A stretch of 64,000 nt of DNA from Chimonanthus salicifolius (lineage: Eukaryota; Streptophyta; Magnoliopsida; Laurales; Calycanthaceae): contig CM023541.1 in assembly GCA_013350335.1 (NCBI GenBank), positions 32,790,739 to 32,854,738 of the forward strand, read 5' to 3'. Position 1 is the first letter of the stretch, and every line of letters starts with the position of its first letter. Below the pieces are notes generated by a model that was not told the DNA's origin, made no database searches, and saw nothing but the letters and a program-made list of their open reading frames with translations. Below are positions 46,197 through 59,042 of this stretch, piece by piece. Made by a program: the position numbers and the translations under genes.

Positions 46197-48433
46197 TCAT
46201 TTTCTTAACCAATCTATTAAACAAGGGTTCGAAATGCACTTACGAACACCACGTCGCCTTCGGTTCTTTTGACTCCTTTCTTGATCCTTTATTTCCTCGA
46301 CCTCTCCTTCTCTCTTACTGTTCTTTGGGCTGAGACTGACCTTGCTGCAATCTCCTTGGAATACTTCAGCCAGATGACATGGATTTGAGGGAGAAAGAGA
46401 GAGAAAGGAAACTTTGATCTTAAACCTTGGTGCCAACTCCTTTTGCTCAAAGTGTGCTTTTGTCTTGGTGAAAGAAATCAACCAAGGACTGATTGCAAAT
46501 CAGTAACCAGCTGTTGTTCTTGCTTTTGGAATGTAGAAGACAACAAAGAGAGAGAGAGATAGAGATAGAAAATTGAACCTCTTTTGGCTACTCAAATTCA
46601 GCCCAAACTTGCCTCACATGTAACTCCCATATTAACCCCAAGTCCTTTATGCTTACTTGGGGGTTTCATCTATGCAATGAAACCTCCCCAAGCTCTCCAA
46701 CGTCTCCCATGCTGGTATTTGTGTAACCTCTCCTTTTCTTCCTCCTCTCATTATCATCTTACATGGGGGTTTCATCTAGAAATGAAACCTTCCCCCCACT
46801 CCAATGTGTAGTCTTATCATATTTGAATTTTAAAAGTCAAAACCTCATTTGTAACTCTATAATACAGCAGCTCCATTCAGCCCATTTGATCCTCATCAAT
46901 GTCCCATTTGAGAGTTTCATTCTTGAAATGAAACTCCCCTCCTCCAAGTGTGAACACACTTTGTAACTCCCATTGGTTTTAATATCTATCTTGGAGTTTC
47001 AACTTTTAAATAAAACTCTCCATGTTCCAATGACTAGCCCCTTGGTTAACCTTGTATTTGTAACTCTCAAAGCCGTCATTTCATTCATCAATATCTTAGG
47101 AGTTTCATGCATGTGGTACACCCCCATGCAACCAACGTGTAGGGTAGTTTTGAATTTGAAACAACCCACAAACCTTTTATCTACACACCTCACTCACTTA
47201 AAAATAAATATTCCATCCAACTCATTCACTATAATTATCTAAATCAGCTCACTTATTTAACTCAACTATATGATTTTATTTCAAACTCCAAACAGCCCCA
47301 ATTTAATCAATCTTGGACTCATTTAATGGTCAACAAAGTCAAACCCGACCCATTGGGTCCAAATTGGCCATTTTGACCCATTTCACAAACTTTGACCCAA
47401 TTAAATAAAACTTCACCCATTTGATTCACTTGGACCAACTCAACCTTCCAACTCCCCTTTAATTCTCATGCATAGAATAATTCTCATGCAATCCAACATG
47501 TTTTATGAATCTTTTAACTTTGCAACTCCTCACCACATGTAACTCCCAAAACCTCCACCAACATTTAACACTTAACTAGGAGTTACATGCATAAGATAAC
47601 TTCCCCATGCAGCCCACGTTTTTCTTTGTTTTTCACTTGAAATCAATCCATTCCACTCCAATTCACACACATCACTTACTTAAAATAACCATTTCATCCA
47701 ACCCATTTATTTAACTCACCCAACTCAACTCATTCATTTAATGTAACTCAACTAATAAATTCAACTCAACTAAACTCCATTATTTATTTCAACTCAAACC
47801 AACTCAAATATCTAATGCACTTAAACCAATTAAGCTTTGAGCTCACTCCATGATCAATCATGACATACACGACCCATTGGGTCCACTTTTAGCTCCTTGA
47901 CCCATTTTTGACTCCATGACCCAATTATGGTATTTTGGTCATTTGTAATTGATTTTTACATATGGATCAAGCCTACCCATTTTTTTCTCCACTTGATTTC
48001 CAATCAAATCAGCTTAACCCCATTTAATTTGAGCTTACGCAATGGTCAAATCATCCATTTTGACTCATTGGGTCCAATTGGGCCCTTTGACCCATTTAGC
48101 CATTTTTGACCCAATTGATGTAAATTACCCAACCAATCACACTTAACGTTAATAATGTGCTCATATGATCTTAATTTGAGCAATGGGCCCCACCATTTCC
48201 TTACTTAACATCACAAAATAATTAATTTAATACATCAGGGGCATTTTCGTAATTATCCACTTCATTGAGAAATTACCCATCCAATCAAACTTGACAATCA
48301 TAATGTGCTCATATGATCTTAATTTGAGCAATGAACCCCACTATTTTCTCATTTAACATCATAATTATTACATTCACCAAATCCAGGGGCATTTTCGTAA
48401 TTATCCATTTCATTGAGAAATCGGGGTGTTACA

Positions 48434-49160
48434 GGGCCAACCTAGTGCGGGACAGTCGAGTCTGCCTGACACTCGACAGTTCATGTGCTACACTTGCAAC
48501 CAGCCTAGGCATACTTCTAAGTTCTGCCCAACAAGAGGGGAAAAGGCGGGGTACCATTGTAAGAAAATCAGGCACCTGTTTAGGGACTGCCCCTATCTCG
48601 GCAGAGCCGTAACTTGGCAAGACGTAGGAGCATCTTTTTCTGTGGCGCAACCAGCCGTTGGCAAAGGTTCTCAGCAAACCTCTAGAAGCTCGGTGGCACC
48701 TAGGAATGGACCACCTCGGAACAGTCAAGGGAGGGGACAGGGACGTCCTTGGACCACTCAGGGGAGAGTTTATACGATTGGGACTCAGAAGGAGAAGCCG
48801 ATGGAGAATACGGTGATGGAAGGTACCCTTACTCTTTTCAGTCTTTTGGCACGAGTGTTTTTTGATACCGGTGCTTCGCATTCCTTTATTTGTAGAGTTT
48901 GTTGTGATAGATTGGATTTGAAACTAATAGAAATAGCTAACCCGCTAATGGCAGTATCACCCTTGGGAAAGAGAGTTTTGGTAAACCAAACGTGTGGATC
49001 GTGCATTTTGAGAATTAGCGGTGTAAAGGTGTCCTATGATTTTCTTGTTTTAGAAATGACGGACTTTGACATCATCCTTGGCATGGACTGGTTGTTGGTT
49101 TTAGAGGTTTTGATCGACTGTTCTCAGAGGAGAATTTTGGGGTCTCAACCAATGAAAGGT
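48434..49160 (+). pseudogene. Gypsy gag C-terminus and protease
   Basis: After the inserted LTR the frame reads CYTCNQPRHTSKFC, a CCHC knuckle with Arg for the usual Gly, then GYHCKKIRHLFRDC, a second knuckle whose first Cys is lost. A basic Gly/Arg/Gln linker follows, then VFFDTGASHSFI with the protease catalytic Asp (DTGA at 48864-48875), and FDIILGMDWL, the flap-distal motif. A frameshift near 49150 separates it from the reverse transcriptase frame. Confidence 0.9.
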
Positions 49161-49162
49161 TT

Positions 49163-50600
49163 ATGAAGAAGTTGGTACTCTATGAGAAGATGAAAGTCAT
49201 TTTCTCTGGCCTTAGGGCGTATCCCGGTAGTGTAGTGGCGAGCATGGGTTGGGAAGATGTAGGTGGTGTAGGGTCTGTTGCTCCTCGGGTGGTGTGTGAG
49301 TTTATGGATGTGTTTTCTGACCAGTTAGCTGGGCTACCTCCACGTCGAGAGATAGAGTTTGTTATAGACCTACAGCTAGGAACATCTCCTATTTCCATGG
49401 CACCTTATCAGATGGCGCCGGCTGAACAGAGAGAGCTAACTACGTAGGTAGATGAGCTTCTTAGACTCGGTTTTATCCTCCAGAGCAATTCGCCTTGGGG
49501 CGCACCTGCGCTCTTTGTGAAAAAAAAGGATGGATCAATGAAAATGTGTATAGATTACCGGCGACTCAACCATGTAACTATTAAAAATAAGTATCATTTT
49601 CCTAGAATAGACGACCTTTTTGATCTTTTGAGAGGATCGAGATGTTTTTCGAAAATTGATCTGAGGTCGGGTTACCATCAGTTGCGGATTCAAAAGGAAG
49701 ACATTCCTAAGACTGCTTTTCGGACACAGTATGGTTTGTACGAGTTTGTGGTGATGCCTTTCGGTTTGACCAACGCACCAGCCATGTTTATGGATTTGAT
49801 GAATCACATTTTCCAACCGTGCCTGAGAGAGTTTGTGATAGTCTTCATAGACGATATCTTGATCTTTTCGTCGTCCGAGGAGGAGCATGAGCGTCATCTA
49901 CGCATCGTTCTTCAGACTCTTCGAGATCTTCAGTTGTACGCTAAGCTGAGCAAGTGCGAGTTTTGGCTAACTCAAGTGTAGTTCCTTGGACATGTGGTAT
50001 CTCAAGGACGGATCTCCGTAGACCCAACAAAAGTTCAAACAGTGAAGAGTTGGGAAAGTCCCAAGAACGTGTTCGAGATCAGAAGCTTTCTAAGATTAGC
50101 AGGATATTATCGAAAGTTTATCCCATACTTCTCCCAGATCGCGGTGCCGATGACTTGGCTAACAAGAAAGAATGTTAAGTTCGAGTGGAGCGAGGCTTGT
50201 GAAAGAGCGTTCCAGGAGCTGAAGGAGAAGTTGACTACGTCTCCAGTTTTGATAATACCCGAACAAGGACGAGGTTATGATGTGTATTGCGATGCGTCGA
50301 AGTTTGGTTTGGGATATGTGCTGATGAAATAAGGGAGGTGGTAGCTAATGGATCGAGGCATCTGAAGGGACATGAACAGAATTACCCAACTCATGATTTG
50401 GAGTTGGCAGCCGTTGTCTTCTCGTTGAAGTTGTGGAGACATTACTTGTATGGTGAGAAATTCAATGTGTTTTCTGATCATCATAGTCTCAAGTATATCT
50501 TCACTCAGAAGGACCTGAATATGAGGCAGCGGAGATGGATGAAGTACCTGGGAGATTACGGCTTCAGTCTCTCCTATCACCTATGAAAAGCCAACGTAGT
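49163..50600 (+). pseudogene. Gypsy reverse transcriptase and RNase H
   Basis: The frame shows PPRREIEFVIDL and [36 protein letters not shown] (first catalytic Asp), [12 protein letters not shown] and [10 protein letters not shown], with the catalytic FIDD at 49844-49855. RNase H follows with [17 protein letters not shown], then [20 protein letters not shown] and FSDHHSLKY. Stops occur near 49446 and 49979, and a one-base frameshift near 50330 splits RNase H. A further stop replaces Gly near 50585 in the K-A-N-V-V tail. Identity as Ty3/gypsy RT is certain. Confidence 0.95.
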
Positions 50601-52200
50601 GGGCTATGTCTTGTGTAGACAGTCGTACGGCTACGTGGCGAGGATGGCATCTTTACAGTGGAAGATGTTGGAAGTTCTGTCTAAGTATGATCTAGAACTG
50701 ATTGAAGGGAACAGGTCAGGAAGAATCCACAGCTTGGTTCTGCAACCCGAGGTAATTAAATTGGTGATGGAAGGACAACAGAACGATCCAGAAGCAAAGG
50801 AGTTGGCGACTCACCTTTCGGGAGGAGCGACCCTATAGGAGTGGAAGATCAAGGCTGATGGAGGTCTAACGTTCAAAGATAGACTTTTCGTACCAAAGTC
50901 GGACGAGTGCAGAAGAAAGGTGCTTGATCACTTTCATCGTTCTCGCTTTGCAGTGCATCCTGGCGGTACAAAGATGTATCGCAACTTGCGGCGACTGTTC
51001 TGGTGGAAAGGTATGAAGCAAGAGGTAGCAGATTTTGTATCAAAGTGTCTGACTTGTCAACAAATAAAAACAGAACATCAACGACCTGGTGGAAAGATGC
51101 AACCGCTTGAAGTGGCCGAATGGAAATGGGAGTACATCACCATGGACTTTGTGACTGGATTACCGAAGTCTTCCAAGAAGAACGACGCTAATTGGGTAAT
51201 AGTCGATCGATTGATGAAATCAGCTCACTTTCTGCCGATCAAGAAGATTGATTTCTTGACTACACTAAGTAGATTGTATTTAAAGGAGGTAGTCAGATTG
51301 CATGGAGTGCCTGTATCTATTGTATTTGATAGACATCCTAGGTTTGTGTCAAGATTTTGGCAGGGATTGCAAGAGGAGTTGGGGACTAAGTTATGCTTCA
51401 GCACTACTTTTCACCCTCAGACGGATGGTCAATCAGAGAGAACCATTCAAACCTTGGAGGATATGCTAAGAGCTTGTGTTATGGATATGTAGGGAAGTTG
51501 GGAAGAACACTTGGTTTTGATCGAGTTTGTCTACAACAACAGCTATCACTCCAGTGTACAAATGACACCCTACGAGGCTCTGTATGGTAGACCCTATAGG
51601 TCACCTCTTTGTTAGACAGAGGTAGGAGATAAAACACTTTTGGGACTGGATCTAGTGCGTGAGACATCCGAACAAGTTGAAGTGATAAGACAACGTCTCA
51701 AGACAGCCCAGAGCCGACAAAAGAGTTATGCTGACAAAAGGCGAAGACCTTTGGAGTTTGCTGTCGGCGACCTAGTTTTCTTACATGCGGCACCACATCA
51801 TGGAGTACAAAGGTTTGGGCGCAAGAGAAAACTATCACCTCGATATGTTGGACCCTTTGAAATCTTGAAGAGGATAGGAGAAGTGGCCTATTAGTTGAAC
51901 CTTCCTCAAGCTATGGAAAGAGTACATAGTACTTTTCACGTGTCTATGTTGAAGAAATACGAGCCTGATCCGTCACATGTGATAAGTTTTGAAGACATTG
52001 AAGTCTCAGAGGACCTAACTTTCGAAGAAGTGCTAGTAAAGATACAAGGACATCAGACTCAAGAGCTCAGTAGGAAGTCTAGCCCACCAGTACGAGTGTT
52101 GTGACAACATCGCAAAGTGCAACATGAGACGTGGGAACCGGAATCGACAATGCGGCATCTGTACCCTAGCCTATTCACTGGCCAAAAAGGTACGAGATTG
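50601..52200 (+). pseudogene. Gypsy integrase with chromodomain-like C-terminus
   Basis: Same frame as RNase H. The zinc-binding part is [13 protein letters not shown]...CLTCQQ (about 50930-51062). The catalytic core has [10 protein letters not shown] (Asp 51144-51146), [10 protein letters not shown] (Asp 51328-51330; the usual SDRDP is changed but the catalytic Asp remains) and [15 protein letters not shown] (Glu 51436-51438). GRKRKLSPRYVGPFEIL is the conserved GPY/F module, HSTFHVSMLKKY follows, and the end (about 52015-52170) shows VRVL, then after a TGA QHRKVQHETWEPES and YPSLF. That matches the chromodomain of Tekay/Del chromoviruses, which in working elements steers integration to marked chromatin. 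Stops near 51490, 51615, 51892 and 52102 disable it. Confidence 0.93.
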
Positions 52201-52227
52201 TTTTAAATTTCGGGACGAAATTTCTGT

Positions 52228-52240
52228 AAGGGGGGTAAGA
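52228..52240 (+). promoter_or_regulatory. Polypurine tract
   Basis: AAGGGGGGTAAGA lies directly before the 3' LTR, where plus-strand DNA synthesis is primed. Confidence 0.9.
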
Positions 52241-55200
52241 TGTAATACCCTGACCCAATTTAGGCGTAGTTAATTTAATAAATCCTTCTTAGACCGGTTA
52301 ATCTAGAAGATTATGGTTAGGGCTTTGTGAAAAGCTCAGGTGTGACGCAATCTGAGTTCGAAAACTCAGTGATCCAGCTCGTCCAGCTGGAGGGGCAAAA
52401 TGGTAATTTACCACTTATTGTTATTATTTTATTATTTATGTCATTATGTGATTATTATTAGATCATATTATTTTTCTTAATCAAGGATTCTTATTTCGGA
52501 TTTCAGAATTATTTTATTTTCAGAAAATGGTATTTAAAACCGCCCGACAAGAACCAGAAAGGGAGAAATAAATATTTTTAAACGATTTTGGAAATAAGAA
52601 ATTTTTTGATACAAGCATAGTATGTTAGACCATTGTAGTACGGTCTACTTTATTTCGTCGAACCTTGAAAATAAGGATTTTAAATCATTTAATTTAACAA
52701 AAGTTAACTTAAGTAAATAATGTTAAATTATGAATTTTGTTTAAATATATTGTTTTTAGTGAATTTTAAATCTCCAAATTTTTATGGTGATTAGAGTTTT
52801 TAAAACCCAACATGTTTGTTAAGTTGGATTAAATTTATTAAGCTTTAAAAGTATTATTTTTAGTTAAAAATTGATTTTTATAAAAATTGGACCTATTTGT
52901 AAAAAGCAAAACTTGGCAAGAGGGACTTATTTGCAAAACAGTTTTTACTGTAATCGTTACTGTGCCATACGTCGGCAACCGCTGCATGCAGCGCCAGTCG
53001 GCCATCACTGATTGCCCAGCATTTTCTATAAATTCACCCTCTTCTCAGCTGGTTTTACCCCAGATAATTTCCATCTCAAATCCCCTAAGAAAAACCAGAC
53101 GGATCCCTCTCTCCCTCTCTGTTTGATTTTTCAAATTCGGGATTTTCAACCCAGGAACTCAAGCGAAGGTAACCATTGTGTTCCTTTTCAAATTTTAACT
53201 GGTTTAGAATCAAATAGAAGTAAATTTGACAGAGTTTTGAATGTGTAAAACCGGTTTCAAGTTAAAAAAAAAAAAAACATGGATTTCTTGTGTCAACTTG
53301 GTTTTGGTGTTAAAAATCCGACGGCTTAATCAGTGTTAAAGCTTAAAACTATTCCCTATGGAAAGAGGACTCACTGAGGATTCCATTTAACCGGTTGGAT
53401 GTGAAAATTGAATCTAGGAAATCTGCTATTTCTGGATTCGTATTTCACTCTCTATTCAGCATCGCTGTCTGCTGTTGCAGACAGAGGAAAAAGACGACTC
53501 TCAGACGGTCCGAGAATTGTGCTTCGCACGGTCCGAGGGTGACCCTTCGGACGTTCTGAGCTTCAGTTCGAAGTCCCGAAGCATCCGTGGCTAACCATTC
53601 TCCCGCCTCTTCTGCGGATTATTCCGAGCTATCTTCGGAAGGACAGAGAGGTTCAGACCATCCGAGCTTCACTGGGGCATGATCCGAGACACACCGAGAC
53701 CCACCGAAACCTGTTTTCTGTTTTTCGGTTCTGAAAGAACATCGGACGGTCCGAGACTTGATCTTTGGACGATCCGAGGACAGACCCATGTTCCGAAGTC
53801 TGTGGACTAGTTTAGGTCGTGGTTCGGATGATCCAAAGCCATAGTACCTCATTCCGAGGTACGATCCGAGGAACCCAGTTTTTTAATGTAAAAATCTTTG
53901 TTGATTAATGATGGATGTTAGATCCTAAGTTTAAATGTGATGTTTATGCCCATTTGATAATTTAAAATTGTATTAACCCTTCTTCTCTTATTCATATAGT
54001 GTATTACTATTGTATTCACTTCCAGGCCGACACTAATTGTCGAGCATTGAGTGACTTCACTTCTAGGCTGACGCTATATCTGTCGGGCATTGAGTGACCT
54101 CGAGGCCTAACTCAATATGTCAATTTGGTCAGATCCAGAAGACAATACTAGAAGTGACCTGAGCATCTAGACCTAACTCAATACGTCAATTTGGTCATGC
54201 CCAGAAGACAATATGAGATTTGGTCTGAGCACATTATTATTATTATTGTGGATTATTGTAACTTAAAATGGTTAGAAACCAAGTAGGAGTCTGAGTTCCA
54301 TTTACCCCGGAGATTCTTGGAAAAACAGTATGGTTTTGAAATACTACTTGTATGTGTTTATTTGAAAGCTATATATGTTGACCGATTATTGATTGTACAC
54401 TTGTTTGCATGTTGACAGAGACCGCGATACCACACAATTTCAGTGAGGGGATTTAACTTTGTACTAGATGTAAATCAGGTTTAATAAAATGGATCTTGAG
54501 TAATGAGTGGTTTCAAGTGTTGATGAACACACCCATGTGCTTAGACAAATGCACTGTTGTAAGAAGTGCTTATGATGATTATACGTGATGATGTTGATTA
54601 TGAGTTATGTAATACTGCTTCCACGTGCCCTTGACTATTGAACCAATATCGGCCATGTGTGTGAGATGGTTTATGTCTACTGGACCAGGGGTGTCGACAG
54701 TTACTGACTTGAGGAGTGTCAGTATCGGCCATGTGAGGGTCGGAGATGTATTTGCAAAGCTGTATTTTGACCGTGTCGGGACTTAATACAATCGTCTCAG
54801 CATAGTATGTAGGTGTTACAATGGATGATAGCAATAATGAAATGATGTTGAGAATTTATTGTCAAGCATGAGATATCATATTGGAAATGTTGATTATTTA
54901 ACTAACCTGATGTTTCATTAGACTGCATTGTTATATTTCCTTCACTGGGCTAGTTAGCTCACACCACTCACATTTCAGAAGATGTTCCCGAGGAGGAGAA
55001 CCCTCCGTATGAACCATAGAATGGATAAAGTGTTGTGTTGCCTTGGGATTCCCATTGAGGGGGATTCCGCTATCTTTGTCTTTTAGTTCCTTGAATCATA
55101 TGTTTTATAAAGTACCGTGTGTGGTACTTAGTTTGTGTTAATATCATATATTAAACTGCTATGTGTTCCGTAGCTACTCTGATTGTGATGTAATAATAAT

Positions 55201-55392
55201 TTATTCATGGAATTATGTGTTGTGATTGTGTTTCTTTTGGGTAGACTTATGGTATGTTTTTGAGTCCACATGTTGAGATCATGTGTCACCTTTGAGCCTA
55301 ACCGTTGATCCGGCTCAGTTAAAATTCTGGAGATTAGTTTAAAAAAAAAAAATAGTGACGTTCAGGGTCCACTTTCGGGTCTGGGCGTTACA
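52241..55392 (+). repeat. Tekay-like element, 3' LTR
   Basis: Starts TGTAATACCCTGACCC and ends TCTGGGCGTTACA, then CAAAC. TATAAAT is at 53027-53033. Compared with the 5' LTR it lacks about 40 bp near 53135, between short TTCGG repeats, and has one 25-bp unit instead of two. These differences accumulated after insertion. Confidence 0.95.
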
Positions 55393-55397
55393 CAAAC

Positions 55398-56758
55398 AAA
55401 CATTCAAGGTACCCAAAATGTATTGTAAAATCCATTTCACTGCGTGCTAGTGTCCTTTTCCTGGATCATGGATGTACCTACTCACTATGCTGACAACATG
55501 TGAAATGTCAGGCCTAGTACACACCATAGCATACATCAAACTACCAACTGCACACGCATACAAAACTTGAGCCATGTACTCATGTTCTTCATCTATGTGG
55601 GGAGATATCAAAGCACTAAGCTTAAAGTGAGGGGGTAAAGGTATACTTATAGGTTTTGTATTTTCATCCATACCAAACCATTGTAGCACTTTCTTCAGAT
55701 GTTGTTTTTGTGACAACCGAATTGTTCCCTTCACCCTGTCTTTTTCAATCTCTATGCTAACTATTTTCTTGGCTTCTCCAAGATCCTTCATCTCGAACTC
55801 ATTTCTTAACTGAGTCTTCAATATGTCTATCTCTGACTTGCTCTTATAGGCAATGAGCATGTCATCCACATATAAAAGAAAATATATGAAGAGTCCATCA
55901 TGGTGAAAGTACACACAATGATCATAATGGCTTCTTATGTACTTCTACCCATCCTAAATCGATCAAACCGCTTATAAGACTCTCTTGGAGACTGTTTCAA
56001 ACCATACAACGACTTTTTCAGTTTACAAACACAATTCTCCTTTCCAGCAACTTTAAACCATCTGGCTAAGACATATATATCTCCTCCTCCAAATCACCAT
56101 GCAAGAAAGCAGTTTGACGTCGATTTGTGCTAACTCAAGATCAAAGTATGCAACCAAAGCTAGCAAAATATGAATAGAAGAGTGCTTAACAACTGGAGAA
56201 AATATGTCATTGTAGTATGTCTATCCCTTCCTTCTAGGCATAGCCTTTAGCTACCAACCTATCCTTAAATCTCACATTGTCTGTGCCTAGAGAACCTTCT
56301 TTCTTGGTGTATGCCCACTTGCAACTAATTGCTTTATTCCCTTTGGAAACTGTACCAACTCACAAGTCTGATTATTGTGAAAAGACTGCATCTCTTTACC
56401 CTTTTCCTTCATCCATTCTACACTTTCTGAGTTTCTCATAGCTTCTCTGTTTGTAGATGGAATAACATCCTCAACAACTGGAAGTGCATATGCCACCATG
56501 TCTATGAACCCATGCAGTCTTTCTAATTTCTCTTTTTGGTATACTGACTGCAATAGAGTCTGGGTACTGTGTAGACTCCTGAATTAGAGCCTCATCTGTA
56601 CCTAAGTCCTCACCAACTAAATCATTTGTGTGACTATTATCTGTCTAAACTGGCATGGCTGAAGTCACTGGAGCATCAAACTTCACCTGCTATAAAACAC
56701 TCCTGCTAAGAATTAACTTCTTCTATTTGGGGCACCAAAGTCTATACCCAATATAGCC
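55398..56758 (-). pseudogene. Copia pol: integrase end and reverse transcriptase (copy 2)
   Basis: Counterpart of 16180-17540. The frame 55914-55447 shows LLYVDDMLIAYKSKSEI with an intact YVDD, NEFEMKDLGEAKKI, MDENTKPISIPLPPHFK, and GSLMYAMVCTRPDISHVVS. The frame 56553-56287 shows RLHGFIDMVAYALP and SESVEWMKEKGKEMQS. This copy keeps longer open stretches than copy 1 but still has several breaks. The copia 5' half is missing beyond about 56758. Confidence 0.9.
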
Positions 56759-57084
56759 TTTCCTATCTCAATTCATTTTGTTGTTATGTATGAGTGGTTT
56801 ATTATATTTATAAGATTTGTAATGATATGATTAGTGGACATTCTAAATTTATAAATGATGACAATAGCATATTATGTCCATGCATCTAATGAGAAGAGCA
56901 CACGATACATTATTGTGGACATTTATGAGGTTGCACCAACAAGTTGTGACTCGAGACAAATGATTATCAGACAGAATCAGGTACACCGATCCACGTCAAA
57001 TCCTTTGAAAATAATTAACTTGTATGCACCCATTCAATGTGGACCTTACTTCTCTGCATCTATAGTTTTTATATATTAATATTT

Positions 57085-57205
57085 TAATTTTTTTTATTTT
57101 AATTTACTTGTGGGAATATGCGGTACCTAACACAAAATCTTCATAGGTGAGCTCTCTACCCTTAGGGCAAACCAAAGTTAGGCTATGGAAGCTCGAACCT
57201 GCAAC
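57085..57205 (-). mobile_element. 5'-truncated SINE (copy 2 of 17876)
   Basis: Minus strand: GGTTCGAGC, CATAGCCTAACTTTGGTTTG, TTCCCACAAGTAAATT, A-rich tail. Confidence 0.65.
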
Positions 57206-57644
57206 CTTGACACAAAAAAATATTTTCAGTGATGCAATACATGTTGAACCGTTAAATGGTGGATCAATAACATTTTTTTCTCAATATTTTTAAATTTTTT
57301 AGAAACAATTCAGAAAAATTATAGGAAAATGAAAAATTTAGTATGAGTCTCATTTGGTTAAAAATTATTTCTTTTTATAGAATATTAGATTGTTAAGAGC
57401 CGAAATTTTGATGTGAATAAATTATGCTTTAAATAAGTGAAAAATATTAAAAAAATTAGAAAATGAAAAATCAATGAGAAAACACCTAATATAGATGGAT
57501 AAATTATCATAAGGCTGTCGTAATATCAAAAATGAGACTCATTAAATCATGTTAGCACTTATTTTAAAATTAAAATTTAACTATTTAATAGATATTTTAA
57601 TCTATTATAATTAAATTTAATAGTAAAAACTATAAAAGTTGGGT

Positions 57645-57880
57645 CTAAGTTTGAAAATAATAATAATAATTGAAATCCACATAGGCCCGTGTGTCTCAAA
57701 AAAAAGATATAGGTTCTAAATTCCATGAGCATTTGAAAACCTTCCAATCCACACACTTGATGAGAAATTGAGGAGTAACCACATAGAGAATGGCCGAGAG
57801 GGGTTTAATCGTAAATTAAATCCAAGACCTCCCTTCATTAGAGGAGCTTCTTGACCATGAGGCTAACCCCTTTGAATTTA
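57645..57880 (-). mobile_element. Second SINE-like element (copy 2 of 18430)
   Basis: Minus strand: GGGGTTAGCCTCATGGTCAAG, TCTAATGAAGGGAGGTCTTGG, degenerate B box, and an (ATT)n tail near 57655. Confidence 0.5.
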
Positions 57881-58639
57881 TTCTGTCATGGAACATTCCA
57901 GTGCTATAGCTATTTTAATGTTTTATTACAACATGAAAATGTTAAGAATTAAAAATATATACTAAAATATAAACTGTGAAAACTTAAGACAAATGGAATT
58001 AAATGTTTTATTGTTTAGAACTAATTTAAAAAATGACTAAAAAATTTATAAAATATCTATGTCACAAATACTAAGTATAGAAAAGAAATGGATGGAAGCT
58101 AAATTTGTCGAAATGGGATGAATAGAACTAAAATGAGGCAAAATAGGAAGTAGATCGAAATGTTTGTAGATCTATTTATATTTAGTTTTTCTAAAATAAA
58201 ACATTTTTTATTATTTTAATTCTAACAGATCAAAATTAACAACTAAAGCTCAACATGTTTGTTACATGAGTTACATTGGTCAAGTGCATTTTAAATATTT
58301 GTAAATACATAAATATGTATTTACTTTAGAGGTTCAGTCAAAACAAAGTCTCAATCTTCATAAATTCGACTCTAATGGCCCAAAAGGTTCCCTAATAAAA
58401 TAAATTTTGGAAATTCATATTGAGCCAATCTATTAGTTAAATATTTTGTCAAACTATTAAGTCATTTTAACTCAGTTCAATGAAGTGGAACTTAATTTTT
58501 TTATTTTCAAAATAACAAACAAAAATTGAAAATCTAAAATTTAGATTCGCTTCTGCCAAAAATTTTAGTCTCTGTCAATTTTTTAATATTTTTATATCTA
58601 TAAGAAAACTTTAATGTATATTTTAATAATAGTTAAAAT

Positions 58640-58763
58640 TTCCTTTTAATATTTGAGTCTCCATGGCCTAATCTTGGTGTGCTTTAGGAGTAGTAGGTTC
58701 ACCCGTCGAGGTTTTACGCTGTGTATCTTACGATTTCCCACGCGTAAATTCAAAAAAAAGAAA
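58640..58763 (+). mobile_element. SINE fragment with its A-rich tail
   Basis: Counterpart of 19395-19491, but continuing GTAAATTCAAAAAAAAG, the expected SINE 3' end. The right limit of the large duplication therefore falls within this element. Confidence 0.65.
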
Positions 58764-59042
58764 TTCCTTCTAATATTTAACTTCACCAAATTACAAAGCT
58801 GAACATAGTTAGCGATTGACACACATAAAAGTACGAAATAGGAGTAATTCATGTAATGATTTACTTTTTTTCTTGAAAAATTTATATAAAGTAGATAGAC
58901 CAAACTGTTAGGGATAAATATGTATAGATATGATAGGTCCTATTTCAGATATTTAGGAACAGAAAATTTTGGTTAAATTATTTTATAAATGTAACATATT
59001 TAGATTGTTTTGTAATTTTTTGAAGATATTTTAAATTGAAAC
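58764..59042. other. AT-rich spacer, nothing recognised
   Basis: This unshared DNA lies between the end of the duplication and the next LTR. No credible ORF or repeat end is visible. Confidence 0.5.

Larger units (their letters stand above)
44117..48433 (-). mobile_element. 4.3-kb LTR (probably solo, gypsy-like) inserted in gag
   Basis: Ends are TGTAACGCCCCGCCC at 44117 and CGGGGTGTTACA at 48433. On the minus strand it begins TGTAACACCCCGATTTCTCA and GAAAATGCCCCTGG, as gypsy LTRs of this type do, so it points left. A relative starts at 60919. The five bases on each side (AACAC and GGGCC) do not match, so no target-site duplication is visible. That suggests recombination between two insertions or loss of bases on one side. 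It holds no retroelement domain. It contains a 78-bp tandem repeat, a GGTTCGGCCA hairpin array and GACCCATTGGGTC dyads. Confidence 0.8.
39430..55392 (+). mobile_element. Full-length Tekay-like Ty3/gypsy chromovirus
   Basis: The element is bounded by 3.2-kb LTRs (39430-42635 and 52241-55392) and the 5-bp target-site duplication CAAAC (39425-39429, 55393-55397). It has a primer-binding site, polypurine tract and the gypsy order gag, protease, RT, RNase H, integrase, ending in a chromodomain-like module. About 4.3 kb of its length is another LTR inserted in gag (44117-48433). It lies in a minus-strand copia pol gene. Multiple stops and frameshifts show that it is dead, and the same insertion survives as a solo LTR in copy 1. 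Confidence 0.96.
56759..58743. repeat. Segmental duplication, copy 2, right part of block C
   Basis: Matches 17541-19491, with a small indel near 58120. It is AT-rich and has no gene. Homology ends inside a SINE at 58743. Confidence 0.85.
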
